The notes: a model not told the origin generated them from the letters alone. Positions 1-5,226 are shown, numbered from the stretch's first letter. The stretch: 5,672 nucleotides of DNA from Candidatus Kuenenbacteria bacterium CG_4_8_14_3_um_filter_39_15 (GCA_002782365.1 PFHP01000060.1:11234-16905), one strand, 5' to 3'. Numbers and translations: made by a program.

Positions 1-653
1 TTTATCGTCTGCAAAGTGCGCAGATGCAGGGCGCCTTGGGAGCTGGATAAAATCGCCGCCGCTTTGGCCATATTATCAGCCGCAATCACTTCACCCTCGG
101 CTTTAATGATCACCGCCCGTTTTTCCCGTTCGGCTTCTGCCTGCTTGCCAATCACCCGCTTCATGTCTTCCGGCAAATTAATGTCTTTGAGTTCCACTGA
201 CTCAACTTTGATGCCCCAGGGGTCGCTGGCTTTGTCCACCACTATTTTTATTCTTTCCGAGACCTCGTCGCGGCTGGACAAAAGTTTGTCCAAATCCACC
301 TCGCCGACGGCGTTCCGCATGGTGGTTTGCGCTAATTGCGACACAGCGTAATAAAAATCCTGCACCTCAATCACGGCTTTGGCGGCATCGGAAATCTTGT
401 AATAAATCACGGCATTGACTTTGATCGAAATGTTATCCTTAGTAATCGCTTCTTGATCCGGCACATCTACCGCCTTGACGCGGATGTCCACTTTTTTCAT
501 TGACTGAAAAATCGGCCAGACAATACGCCAGCCAGGATCTTTGGTCGCCGTGTATTTGCCCATAGTAAAAAGCACTCCCCGCTCATACTGATTGATTTGA
601 CGGAGCGATGCAAGAACGAAAACCACTAAAACAATGGGAATGTAGTACCACAT
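1..653 (-). CDS. Slipin / SPFH (band 7, stomatin-like) membrane protein, 3' end missing
   Basis: Membrane-anchored SPFH-domain protein of the stomatin/slipin group; such proteins oligomerise at the membrane and act as scaffolds, often paired with an NfeD protease partner, which is not visible here. Reading begins MWYYIPIVLVVFVLASL, one N-terminal membrane helix (about residues 3-17), followed by the band 7 signature: YERGVLFTMGKY, PGWRIVWPIF, the KAVDVPDQEAITKDN strand, the VNAVIYYKI strand, then ISDAAKAVIEV and LAQTTMRNAVGEVDLD. Near residues 163-195 comes INLPEDMKRVIGKQAEAERE and an AKAEGE-like charged helix, typical of the slipin coiled coil. 217 codons are present and the frame runs off base 1, so roughly the last 40 or more residues are missing. 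The ATG at 651-653 is the first after an in-frame TAA and has no clear Shine-Dalgarno site. GC is visibly higher than in the neighbours. Family assignment is secure; the exact cellular role is unknown. Confidence 0.93.
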   Translation of the reverse strand, partial: MWYYIPIVLVVFVLASLRQINQYERGVLFTMGKYTATKDPGWRIVWPIFQSMKKVDIRVKAVDVPDQEAITKDNISIKVNAVIYYKISDAAKAVIEVQDFYYAVSQLAQTTMRNAVGEVDLDKLLSSRDEVSERIKIVVDKASDPWGIKVESVELKDINLPEDMKRVIGKQAEAEREKRAVIIKAEGEVIAADNMAKAAAILSSSQGALHLRTLQTI

Positions 654-686
654 ATGATTGTAGGTTAATTGTTAAATATTATTTGA

Positions 687-714
687 GTAATGAATTACGA
701 ATTATGAATTATGG
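687..714. repeat. Heptamer tandem repeat (GAATTAC/GAATTAT units)
   Basis: Three consecutive 7-bp units, GAATTAC (692-698), GAATTAT (699-705) and GAATTAT (706-712), preceded by the related GTAAT. The same unit in reverse complement, CATAATT, occurs at 2319-2332 and 3842-3848. It lies in the spacer upstream of the slipin gene. Confidence 0.8.
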
Positions 715-725
715 TTTTCCCGTCT

Positions 726-784
726 GTCATTCCCGCGAGTTCTAATCCGCCTGAGATAGAACGGGAATCTAGAAAAAATAAAAG
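726..784 (+). repeat. Palindromic intergenic repeat, ATTCCCG...CGGGAAT type (copy A)
   Basis: The outer arms ATTCCCG (729-735) and CGGGAAT (762-768) pair, and the inner arms GTTCTA and TAGAAC pair inside them. The element opens with GTCATTCCCGCG and closes with CGGGAATCTAG, followed by AGAAAAAATAAAA. A second copy at 2255-2292 on the minus strand shares the same opening, closing and A-rich tail but has only a four-base loop. This is a REP-like dispersed palindrome. It fills most of the spacer between the 3' end of the membrane protein gene and the slipin gene, where I see no gene. Confidence 0.75.
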
Positions 785-810
785 ATTACTCTAATTTTTT
801 AATATATCAA

Positions 811-1233
811 TTATACAACAAAACCCAAACTCATTGCACAACCTGCCAAGAATATTACTAAAAGCCAAAGAAACAAAAAAAATGTATCTATTATACGAAA
901 AAATTTATGTCTACTTTTTTTAATAAGGTAAATTGATAAAATTGGTATTACAAAAGAAATTATCACAATATCTCTTAACTCAAAATCTCGAGTAAATTCA
1001 ATGTGAGTAAAAAAAAGAATAACTAAAAAAGAAATAAAATATAACATTGCTCTTAATAATACTTCTAATGAAATCTGTTTTAATATAACCTTTGCTAAGC
1101 AAAGTAATATAAATATAAATACCACAACCTCATATGCATTCATGAGGTGAGTGGCATTCCAATAAAAAAATAAAACCACAACAGCTCCAATAGCAAGAAT
1201 GGTTAAAGATTTTATTATAAATTGTTTAGCCAT
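811..1233 (-). CDS. Hypothetical five-helix integral membrane protein
   Basis: I do not recognise a family. The 140-residue product is almost entirely hydrophobic, with five likely membrane helices at about residues 8-25, 34-51, 60-77, 87-105 and 114-137. The loops are short; K104, K105, R107, H108 and K109 form a positive loop between helices 4 and 5, which suggests that loop faces the cytoplasm. There is no catalytic motif and no cleavable signal. A single cysteine in the last helix (GCAMS) could be mistaken for a lipobox but lies at the C-terminus. The ATG at 1231-1233 has only an A-rich upstream sequence (AATTAAAAAAAT) instead of a Shine-Dalgarno site. It starts 11 bases beyond the stop of the truncated HD gene. 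The coding region is markedly more AT-rich than its neighbours; some of this comes from hydrophobic codons, but it could also mark acquired DNA. Confidence 0.72.
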   Translation of the reverse strand: MAKQFIIKSLTILAIGAVVVLFFYWNATHLMNAYEVVVFIFILLCLAKVILKQISLEVLLRAMLYFISFLVILFFTHIEFTRDFELRDIVIISFVIPILSIYLIKKSRHKFFRIIDTFFLFLWLLVIFLAGCAMSLGFVV

Positions 1234-1240
1234 ATTTTTT

Positions 1241-1276
1241 TAATTTAATTGTTAATATTATTCTTAAATCTTAAAT
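1241..1276. repeat. Heptamer repeat tract (CTTAAAT, GTTAATA units) overlapping a gene end
   Basis: Two perfect CTTAAAT units (1263-1269 and 1270-1276) next to GTTAATA/TTAATT variants at 1241-1257. Read on the minus strand, the tract encodes the last residues of the truncated HD protein (DLRFKNNINN) and its TAA stop. The CTTAAAT doublet also lies behind the intact HD copy at 3813-3826. Confidence 0.8.
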
Positions 1277-1691
1277 CTTTCATGCTTTCCAACACCATCT
1301 CCACAAACCTCTCTTTTGGTATGCCGAGCTCTGTTTCGCAACTCAAAATGTGTTCGCGATTAACTGCGGCGGCAAAACGTTTTTCCTTAAATCTTTTGAT
1401 CACTGATTCAACCTTAACCGAAGAAATTTGTTTGTCCGGCATGATTTTAGACACAGCCACGATAAATCCGGTGAGTCCGTCCACGGCAAATAACGCTTTG
1501 GCCAGTCGGGAATCACGCGGAATATTCTGCACTTCATTATGCGACTGAATAACGCGGATTAAATCAGCTGGGAAATCAATTTCTTTTAAAAACTTTTTGG
1601 TTAATTCGCCGCAATGCTCTTTCATGTGTGCGTCCATATTCTCCTTGCCAGTAATTTGCTCATAATCAATATCATGGAGTAACCCACACAT
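1245..1691 (-). CDS. 5'-truncated second copy of HD-domain hydrolase, probable pseudogene
   Basis: From its first Met this 148-residue frame aligns with residues 54-191 of the HD hydrolase at 3865-4446, with roughly 88% identical residues. It keeps the HD pair (LLHDIDYE), SHNEVQNIPRD, FAVDGLTGF and VNREHI blocks. It lacks the first ~53 residues, including the conserved first histidine of the H...HD...D metal site (H30 in the intact copy). Homology in fact continues six codons upstream of the ATG (DEHTWA, to base 1709) and then breaks off next to the GGCGGA palindrome at 1720-1753. No usable start lies upstream before an in-frame TAA, so the ATG at 1689-1691 is by default. The tail DLRFKNNINN comes from the heptamer repeat. 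Most base differences from the intact copy are synonymous, so the sequence was under selection until recently. It is probably inactive without H30, but a shortened expressed protein cannot be excluded. Confidence 0.75.
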   Translation of the reverse strand: MCGLLHDIDYEQITGKENMDAHMKEHCGELTKKFLKEIDFPADLIRVIQSHNEVQNIPRDSRLAKALFAVDGLTGFIVAVSKIMPDKQISSVKVESVIKRFKEKRFAAAVNREHILSCETELGIPKERFVEMVLESMKDLRFKNNINN

Positions 1692-1719
1692 GGCCCAAGT
1701 ATGTTCGTCTATTAATTCG

Positions 1720-1753
1720 TTTCCGCCAGAGGCGGATCCGCCTTTGGCGGAAA
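1720..1753. repeat. Double-hairpin palindrome of TCCGCC/GGCGGA at the truncation point
   Basis: A 34-base near-perfect palindrome centred on GGATCC with one mismatched pair. It can fold as one long hairpin or as two adjacent hairpins with 6-bp stems, TCCGCC-AGA-GGCGGA and TCCGCC-TTT-GGCGGA. No T-run follows on either strand, so it is not a standard intrinsic terminator. It lies between the isochorismatase stop (1757-1759) and the point where HD homology resumes (1709), marking the junction of the lost 5' end. Confidence 0.8.
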
Positions 1754-1756
1754 ATT

Positions 1757-2254
1757 CTATTTTACTTCTCCAATATTATTTTTGATAATTTCTAAAGCAG
1801 TATTGTGTAATTCTTTACTGTCAATACTGGCACAATAATCTTTTAACACCACGACTTTAAATCCGCGATCAAAAGCATCTCTGGCAAAAGTAAGGATACA
1901 ATTCTCAGTAGCAATACCCATTAACCAAACTTCCTTAATTCCGTTTTTCTTCAAAACATTCAGAACCTTATCGTCTACAAAACTGCCATAAGTATATTTT
2001 TTGAATAAATTATTTTTATTAACAAAAAGCTTTATTTCCTCAAACAAGCCGTTTTCCTTTTCATCCATAAAACCGCGCCAATTTAAAAACTTAACAAACT
2101 GACTTTTTGGACGATTTAAGTATTGAGTGAACAAAACCAAATCAAATTTTCCTTTATTTCTTAAAAGAAAATTTTTAACCTTTTTTGGCAGTTCTTTAGT
2201 TAAAGGGCAAAGAAACCCTTTTTGTAAATCAATAACCATTAAAGCTTTGCGCAT
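1757..2254 (-). CDS. Isochorismatase-like cysteine hydrolase
   Basis: Soluble cysteine hydrolase of the isochorismatase/nicotinamidase superfamily, about 165 residues from the chosen start. It carries the catalytic triad of the fold: Asp9 in ALMVIDLQKGF, Lys85 or Lys86 in FKKYTYGSF, and Cys119 in MGIATENCIL, preceded by the GIAT segment that forms the characteristic cis-peptide. The D-x-H metal site of true nicotinamidases is missing: the equivalent segment reads FTQYLNRP. A PncA role is therefore doubtful and the substrate is unknown. The frame could be extended to a TTG at 2312-2314, overlapping the ATPase stop, but the added residues (NCHSCESGNPE) are a translated palindromic repeat. The ATG at 2252-2254 (MRKALMVIDLQ) is the natural start. 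It follows the AAA-DUF4143 ATPase by 56 bases and is probably cotranscribed with it. The Shine-Dalgarno sequence is weak. Confidence 0.9.
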   Translation of the reverse strand: MRKALMVIDLQKGFLCPLTKELPKKVKNFLLRNKGKFDLVLFTQYLNRPKSQFVKFLNWRGFMDEKENGLFEEIKLFVNKNNLFKKYTYGSFVDDKVLNVLKKNGIKEVWLMGIATENCILTFARDAFDRGFKVVVLKDYCASIDSKELHNTALEIIKNNIGEVK

Positions 2255-2292
2255 TTTTATTTTTTCTGGATTCCCGCTTTCGCAGGAATGAC
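2255..2292 (-). repeat. Palindromic intergenic repeat, ATTCCTGCG...CGGGAAT type (copy B)
   Basis: On the minus strand it opens GTCATTCCTGCG, has an AAAG loop, closes CGGGAATCCAG and ends AGAAAAAATAAAA directly before the isochorismatase ATG. The copy at 726-784 has the same opening, closing and tail with a longer loop. The translated form (CHSCESGNPE) is a familiar artefact of this repeat class at over-extended N-termini. It fills the spacer between the ATPase and the isochorismatase, and its tail forms the untranslated leader of the latter. Confidence 0.82.
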
Positions 2293-2310
2293 AATTAATA
2301 AAAATTTTAA

Positions 2311-3624
2311 TCAAACCCCATAATTCATAATTCTATCTTCCACCAGCCATTGATAGACCGGCTTAACCGTAATAATTTTCTGGCCGACTTTGATTTCTTC
2401 TTCGCTGTCTTGGGTTAAAATCAAGCCATGCTTTAAACCAAACTGGCTCATTGCTTTTCCCAAAGTTTTTATTTCTCTTTCTCTAGTTTTTAAATTATGC
2501 AAATCAGCCGCCACTTGAATTAATTCTTTGACGGTTTTGCCTTCCTGCCAGACAAAATCAACCTCTCTTTTTTGGCTGTCTTGATAATAAAAAAGATTCG
2601 TCTTGTCCATGTTGGCGCTCTTTCTCCTTAATAGTTCCAAAAAAACCACATTTTCCAAGAGCCGTCCAATATTATCGCTGAATTTAAAACCGACGGCATT
2701 GATTAACCCGGGATCGTTAAGATAAATTTTTTGCGGACTGCGATCTTGCTCTTTGACTTTGAAAGAAAATTTCTTCAAGAAAAAAACTAAATAAGCGTTA
2801 GAAAAATATTGAGAAAATTTAATAACCGTATCGGTTGTGAGACCTAAAAATTTAGCAGCGGAACTGAAGGAAATTAAATTAGAGAAATTGCTAAAATAAA
2901 AATTAATCAGGCTTTTTAAGCCTTCTGTTTTGCGCACCCGGTATCTTTTAACCACATCGCGGTTAACGACATCTTGAAAATAAGTTAAGAGCAGTTCCTT
3001 TTTACTATCCTCAAAAAAAACTTTGGGAAAACCGCCAAATTCCAGATATTGTTGAAAGGATTTCTGATCTGAAGTTTCTGCCACTCCAGTTTCTTTTTGA
3101 AAATTTACAAATTCTTTAAATGACAGGGGGTAGACAAGCAAATCCAAATGGCGGCCAGTTAAAGCTGTGCCTAACTCGTGGCTTAATAAATGAGCATTGG
3201 AACCGGAAATAATTATTTTGGCTTTTTTAAATTCCTGCCTAATTTTTACCCATTTTTCCCAATCTTTCACTTCTTGAATTTCATCTAAAAAAATATATGG
3301 CGCACCAGTAATATTAAAATGCTTAACATAAAACTGATCAATATCTTCCAAGGTTCCGCTATCTAATTTAATAAAACGCGGGTCTTCAAAATTAACGATT
3401 AAAATGTCTTTTTTATTCACGCCTTGCGCGATTAAATCTTTGGCCAATTGGCGCATTAAAAAAGATTTGCCTGCACGTCTGGCGCCGGTTATAATTATTA
3501 CCTGTTCGGAATTGATTATTTTTTTCAATCTGACTAAATATGTTACTCTTTTAATGCCTGTTACTTGATCTTTCTCCCAAAAGTTCCAATCATTTAAAAT
3601 TGCTAATAATAAATTTTTGTCCAT
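2311..3624 (-). CDS. AAA-family ATPase with DUF4143 C-terminal domain
   Basis: 437 residues, full length for the AAA_14/DUF4143 family common in bacteria and archaea; its cellular function is not established. The N-terminal ATPase core has Walker A GARRAGKS (47-54), Walker B YIFLDEI (D114, E115), a sensor-1 segment IIISGSNA (137-144) and TGRH (R158, possible arginine finger), then YPLSFKEF. The family block FGGFP is at 196-200 and YFQDVVNRDVVKRY at 215-228. A likely winged-helix segment covers about 235-290 (FSSAAKFLGLTTDTVIKFSQYF). The C-terminal DUF4143 part has YLNDPGL, GRLLENVVFLEL and REVDFVW (353-359) followed by ELIQV, a pattern like PD-(D/E)xK nucleases. The last residues (RIMNYGV) are encoded by a heptamer repeat. 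The ATG at 3622-3624 has no good Shine-Dalgarno site. A consensus promoter and three operator-like boxes lie just upstream. It heads a two-gene unit with the isochorismatase. Confidence 0.93.
   Translation of the reverse strand: MDKNLLLAILNDWNFWEKDQVTGIKRVTYLVRLKKIINSEQVIIITGARRAGKSFLMRQLAKDLIAQGVNKKDILIVNFEDPRFIKLDSGTLEDIDQFYVKHFNITGAPYIFLDEIQEVKDWEKWVKIRQEFKKAKIIISGSNAHLLSHELGTALTGRHLDLLVYPLSFKEFVNFQKETGVAETSDQKSFQQYLEFGGFPKVFFEDSKKELLLTYFQDVVNRDVVKRYRVRKTEGLKSLINFYFSNFSNLISFSSAAKFLGLTTDTVIKFSQYFSNAYLVFFLKKFSFKVKEQDRSPQKIYLNDPGLINAVGFKFSDNIGRLLENVVFLELLRRKSANMDKTNLFYYQDSQKREVDFVWQEGKTVKELIQVAADLHNLKTREREIKTLGKAMSQFGLKHGLILTQDSEEEIKVGQKIITVKPVYQWLVEDRIMNYGV
2319..2333. repeat. Heptamer repeat (CATAATT x2) inside the ATPase 3' end
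   Basis: Two CATAATT units (2319-2325 and 2326-2332) plus C. On the minus strand they encode IMNY of the ATPase tail RIMNYGV, five codons or fewer before its TGA at 2311-2313. Same unit as at 687-714 and 3842-3848. Confidence 0.75.
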
Positions 3625-3645
3625 ATTTGTTTAATTTATTTCCAT

Positions 3646-3698
3646 TATTAGACAAAATCTATCTTTTTTGTCTAATAAGATAATTATATTAGACAAAA
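3646..3698. promoter_or_regulatory. Three 12-bp operator-like boxes (TATTAGACAAAA), alternating orientation
   Basis: Three identical 12-mers: TATTAGACAAAA at 3646-3657, its reverse complement TTTTGTCTAATA at 3666-3677, and TATTAGACAAAA again at 3687-3698. Centres are 20 and 21 bp apart, about two helical turns, so neighbouring boxes form inverted repeats with spacers of 8 and 9 bases. The 3687-3698 box overlaps the promoter spacer and the edge of the -10 hexamer. The middle box covers the expected transcription start and the third lies in the leader. This geometry suits repression by a dimeric regulator. The regulator is unknown; autoregulation through the winged-helix part of the downstream ATPase is speculation. 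Confidence 0.8.
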
Positions 3699-3711
3699 TC
3701 AAGTCTGTCAA
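3683..3711 (-). promoter_or_regulatory. Consensus sigma70-type promoter for the ATPase-isochorismatase unit
   Basis: On the minus strand a perfect -35 TTGACA (3706-3711) is separated by exactly 17 bases from a perfect -10 TATAAT (3683-3688). The expected start point is near 3676, giving a leader of about 50 bases before the ATPase ATG. Such a strong promoter with overlapping operator-like boxes suggests a unit that is normally held off. Confidence 0.85.
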
Positions 3712-3812
3712 TTTTAATATAAACTCACCAATAATTTACATTTCCATCGTATAAAATGCCTCAATAATATACAGTGACGCTGAACACTTTTTTGAACTTT
3801 ATAATTTTTATT

Positions 3813-3876
3813 CTTAAATCTTAAATCATAAATCTTTCTCCCATAATTCATAATACATTATACATTATACATTCCC
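3813..3876. repeat. Composite heptamer repeat array, nine 7-bp units
   Basis: Nearly continuous 7-bp units: CTTAAAT, CTTAAAT, CATAAAT, CTTTCTC, one extra base at 3841, then CATAATT, CATAATA, CATTATA, CATTATA and CATTCCC. Each unit starts with C and the type drifts along the array. The minus-strand stop of the intact HD gene (TAA at 3865-3867) and its last codons are inside it. The rest of the 3625-3864 spacer holds the promoter and boxes. Between 3721 and 3812 I see no gene, only AT-rich DNA. Confidence 0.85.
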
Positions 3877-4446
3877 CATCGCTCCAAGCACAATTTCCAC
3901 AAATTTCTCTTTTGGTATGCCGAGTTCTGTTTCGCAGGTGAAAATGTGCTCGCGGTTGACAGCGGCGGCAAAACGTTTTTCTTTAAATCTCTTAATAACT
4001 GATTCCACTTTGACGGAAGAAATCTGCTTGTCTGGCATAATTTTTGAAACCGCCACGATAAAACCGGTCAAACCGTCCACGGCAAATAACGTCTTGGCTA
4101 ATTTGGAATCGCGCGGAATATTCTGCACTTCATTATGCGACTGAATGGCGCGGATTAAATCATCGGGAAAATCAATTTCTTTTAAAAATTTCTCTGTTAG
4201 CTCGCCGCAATGTTCTTTGATGTGCGCTTCCCAATTCTCTTTGCCAGTAATTTGTTCATAATCAATATCATGTAAAAGCCCGGCCATCGCCCAGGTGTGC
4301 TCATCCTCGCTAAAATAACGAGCCAACGCCCGCATGGCCGCTTCAGTATAAAACAAATGTTTTCTGCTCTCTTCGCTCACATATTTTTCCACCAGCTTCA
4401 AATAGGTATCGCGGGGAATATTTAATTTTGATAACTCATTTTCCAT
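3865..4446 (-). CDS. HD-domain hydrolase (predicted metal-dependent phosphohydrolase), intact copy
   Basis: 193 residues, the usual length of this small predicted HD-superfamily hydrolase family. The metal-site residues are in order: H30 (RKHLFYTEA), H59-D60 (AGLLHDIDYE), H79 (KEHCGEL), H104 (QSHNEV) and D124 (FAVDGLTGF). The conserved KVKSV-like block (VKVESVIKRFKEKRFAAAVNRE) and a C-terminal CETELGIPKEKF helix follow. Members are thought to hydrolyse phosphate esters, but the substrate is unknown. The ATG (4444-4446) lies within a heptamer repeat; the purine-rich GAGGAG is about 16 bases upstream, farther than optimal. The stop codon is also supplied by a repeat (GTATAA). It probably forms an operon with the genes at 4453-4785 and 4867-5214. 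A truncated paralogue or allele lies at 1245-1691. Confidence 0.9.
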   Translation of the reverse strand: MENELSKLNIPRDTYLKLVEKYVSEESRKHLFYTEAAMRALARYFSEDEHTWAMAGLLHDIDYEQITGKENWEAHIKEHCGELTEKFLKEIDFPDDLIRAIQSHNEVQNIPRDSKLAKTLFAVDGLTGFIVAVSKIMPDKQISSVKVESVIKRFKEKRFAAAVNREHIFTCETELGIPKEKFVEIVLGAMGNV

Positions 4447-4457
4447 AATACATTATA
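4444..4457. repeat. Heptamer repeat (CATAATA, CATTATA) carrying a stop and a start codon
   Basis: Two units form the whole junction between two minus-strand genes. The repeat supplies the TAA stop of the 110-residue gene (4453-4455) and the ATG of the HD hydrolase (4444-4446). It resembles the larger tract at 4792-4871, including the flanking ATTTTC and ACACTT. Confidence 0.75.
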
Positions 4458-4785
4458 CACTTCTCCTCGCCGCAAAATTAAACGGATAAAAATATTTATT
4501 CAAATTTTCAGCGCTGGATTTATATTGATTCTCGCCCACAAAATAATCGCCTAAAACTTCTTTCAAGCGGCAGAGTTCACCTAATCTTCTGTAATTTTTC
4601 TTGTCTTCAATAGTAAAATACAGCAATTCCAAAACCCGTTCAAAAGCGAGTTGTGAATATTCTTGGTTGCCTTTATTTTTCCAATTGATCGCCCGACCGA
4701 CTTCGGCGCCGATATTAGCCATCTGATTAAAAATGTCCATGGCAAACCATTGGCCGTCTGCTAAATTTTTATGTTGGAAAGTCAT
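4453..4785 (-). CDS. Conserved hypothetical protein, 110 residues
   Basis: Soluble, mostly helical protein with no membrane helix or signal peptide. Its sequence fits an uncharacterised family I recall from diverse bacteria, with blocks NIGAEVGRAINWKNKGN, LAFERVLELL, RLGELCRLKEVLGDY and a C-terminal KYFYPFNFAARR. No catalytic motif is evident and I assign no function. The ATG at 4783-4785 (MTFQHKNLADGQWFAMDI) is the typical start for such proteins; no strong Shine-Dalgarno site precedes it. The frame ends in SV-stop encoded by AGTGTATAA, the beginning of the heptamer repeat, as in the DUF5674 gene. It lies between DUF5674 and the HD hydrolase on the same strand, with a stop-to-start gap of only 6 bases to the HD gene, so cotranscription is likely. 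Confidence 0.85.
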   Translation of the reverse strand: MTFQHKNLADGQWFAMDIFNQMANIGAEVGRAINWKNKGNQEYSQLAFERVLELLYFTIEDKKNYRRLGELCRLKEVLGDYFVGENQYKSSAENLNKYFYPFNFAARRSV

Positions 4786-4791
4786 TTTTTT

Positions 4792-4871
4792 GTATTATGT
4801 ATTAAGTATAATGTATAATGGCTTTAGAAAATTTTCCATAATACATAATACATTATACTTTATACTTTATA
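4792..4871. repeat. Convergent heptamer repeat arrays forming an inverted repeat
   Basis: The left arm has four units, GTATTAT, GTATTAA, GTATAAT, GTATAAT (4792-4819). The right arm has five units in opposite orientation, CATAATA, CATAATA, CATTATA, CTTTATA, CTTTATA (4837-4871). The centre contains GAAAATTTTC. The arms can pair imperfectly as an AT-rich hairpin or cruciform. The right arm enters the DUF5674 gene and supplies its TAA stop (4867-4869). The tract fills the spacer between DUF5674 and the 110-residue gene. Confidence 0.85.
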
Positions 4872-5214
4872 CACTTTTTACTAATTTCCCCACCACCTCA
4901 ATAATCTTCCTTCTTACACTCTCATCCTCCACCTCTCTGCTCCGATTATTTTGCCACGGTCGAATATTTATCATGGAATCGTATTCAATAAAATTTTCCG
5001 TGCCAAAAAATTCCGGATACAAATTTATGCCCCATAAATCTTTCTGCTCCGAACCATTTTCCAAAAGCAGTTTTTCCAAATCCACATGCATATCCGCGTC
5101 AACCGCCATAATTCCTTTTCCAATATCCACCACCACTTTAACAAAATTCCCAAACATCTTTTCAGATATTTGCCGTAATTCTAATATGGAAATTTTATCA
5201 ATAATAATCTGCAT
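4867..5214 (-). CDS. DUF5674 family protein
   Basis: 115-residue soluble protein matching the DUF5674 pattern: an N-terminal ISILELRQISEKMFG helix, VKVVVDIGKGIMAVDADMH strands, LLLENGSEQKDLWGINLYPE, and the hallmark block EYDSMINIRPWQNNRSREVED (about residues 77-97), then a C-terminal helix. The function of the family is unknown; the invariant INIRP-x-x-NRSR-x-V segment suggests a conserved binding or active site, which is inference. The ATG at 5212-5214 follows TTAAGAGC with a long A-run, a weak ribosome site. It is the first gene of the minus-strand group running to the HD hydrolase. The upstream region is shared with the divergent microprotein gene. The last two codons and stop (SV-stop, AGTGTATAA) come from the heptamer repeat. 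Confidence 0.85.
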   Translation of the reverse strand: MQIIIDKISILELRQISEKMFGNFVKVVVDIGKGIMAVDADMHVDLEKLLLENGSEQKDLWGINLYPEFFGTENFIEYDSMINIRPWQNNRSREVEDESVRRKIIEVVGKLVKSV

Positions 5215-5226
5215 GTTTTTTTGCTC

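Noticed and set aside
16..351. Plus-strand open frame of 111 codons
   Set aside because: It is the antisense of the slipin gene, whose minus-strand translation matches the SPFH family throughout.
1249..1548. Plus-strand open frame of 99 codons, with a similar one at 3917-4144
   Set aside because: Both are antisense to the two HD-hydrolase copies and resemble each other only because the genes do.
1720..1753. Intrinsic terminator for the isochorismatase gene
   Set aside because: The hairpins are strong but no T-run follows on either strand.
1757..2254. Nicotinamidase (pncA) name for the cysteine hydrolase
   Set aside because: The metal-binding D-x-H segment of nicotinamidases is absent (FTQYLNRP instead), so only the superfamily can be given.
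3813..3876. CRISPR array
   Set aside because: Units are 7 bases long with no spacers of unique sequence, and no cas gene is seen.
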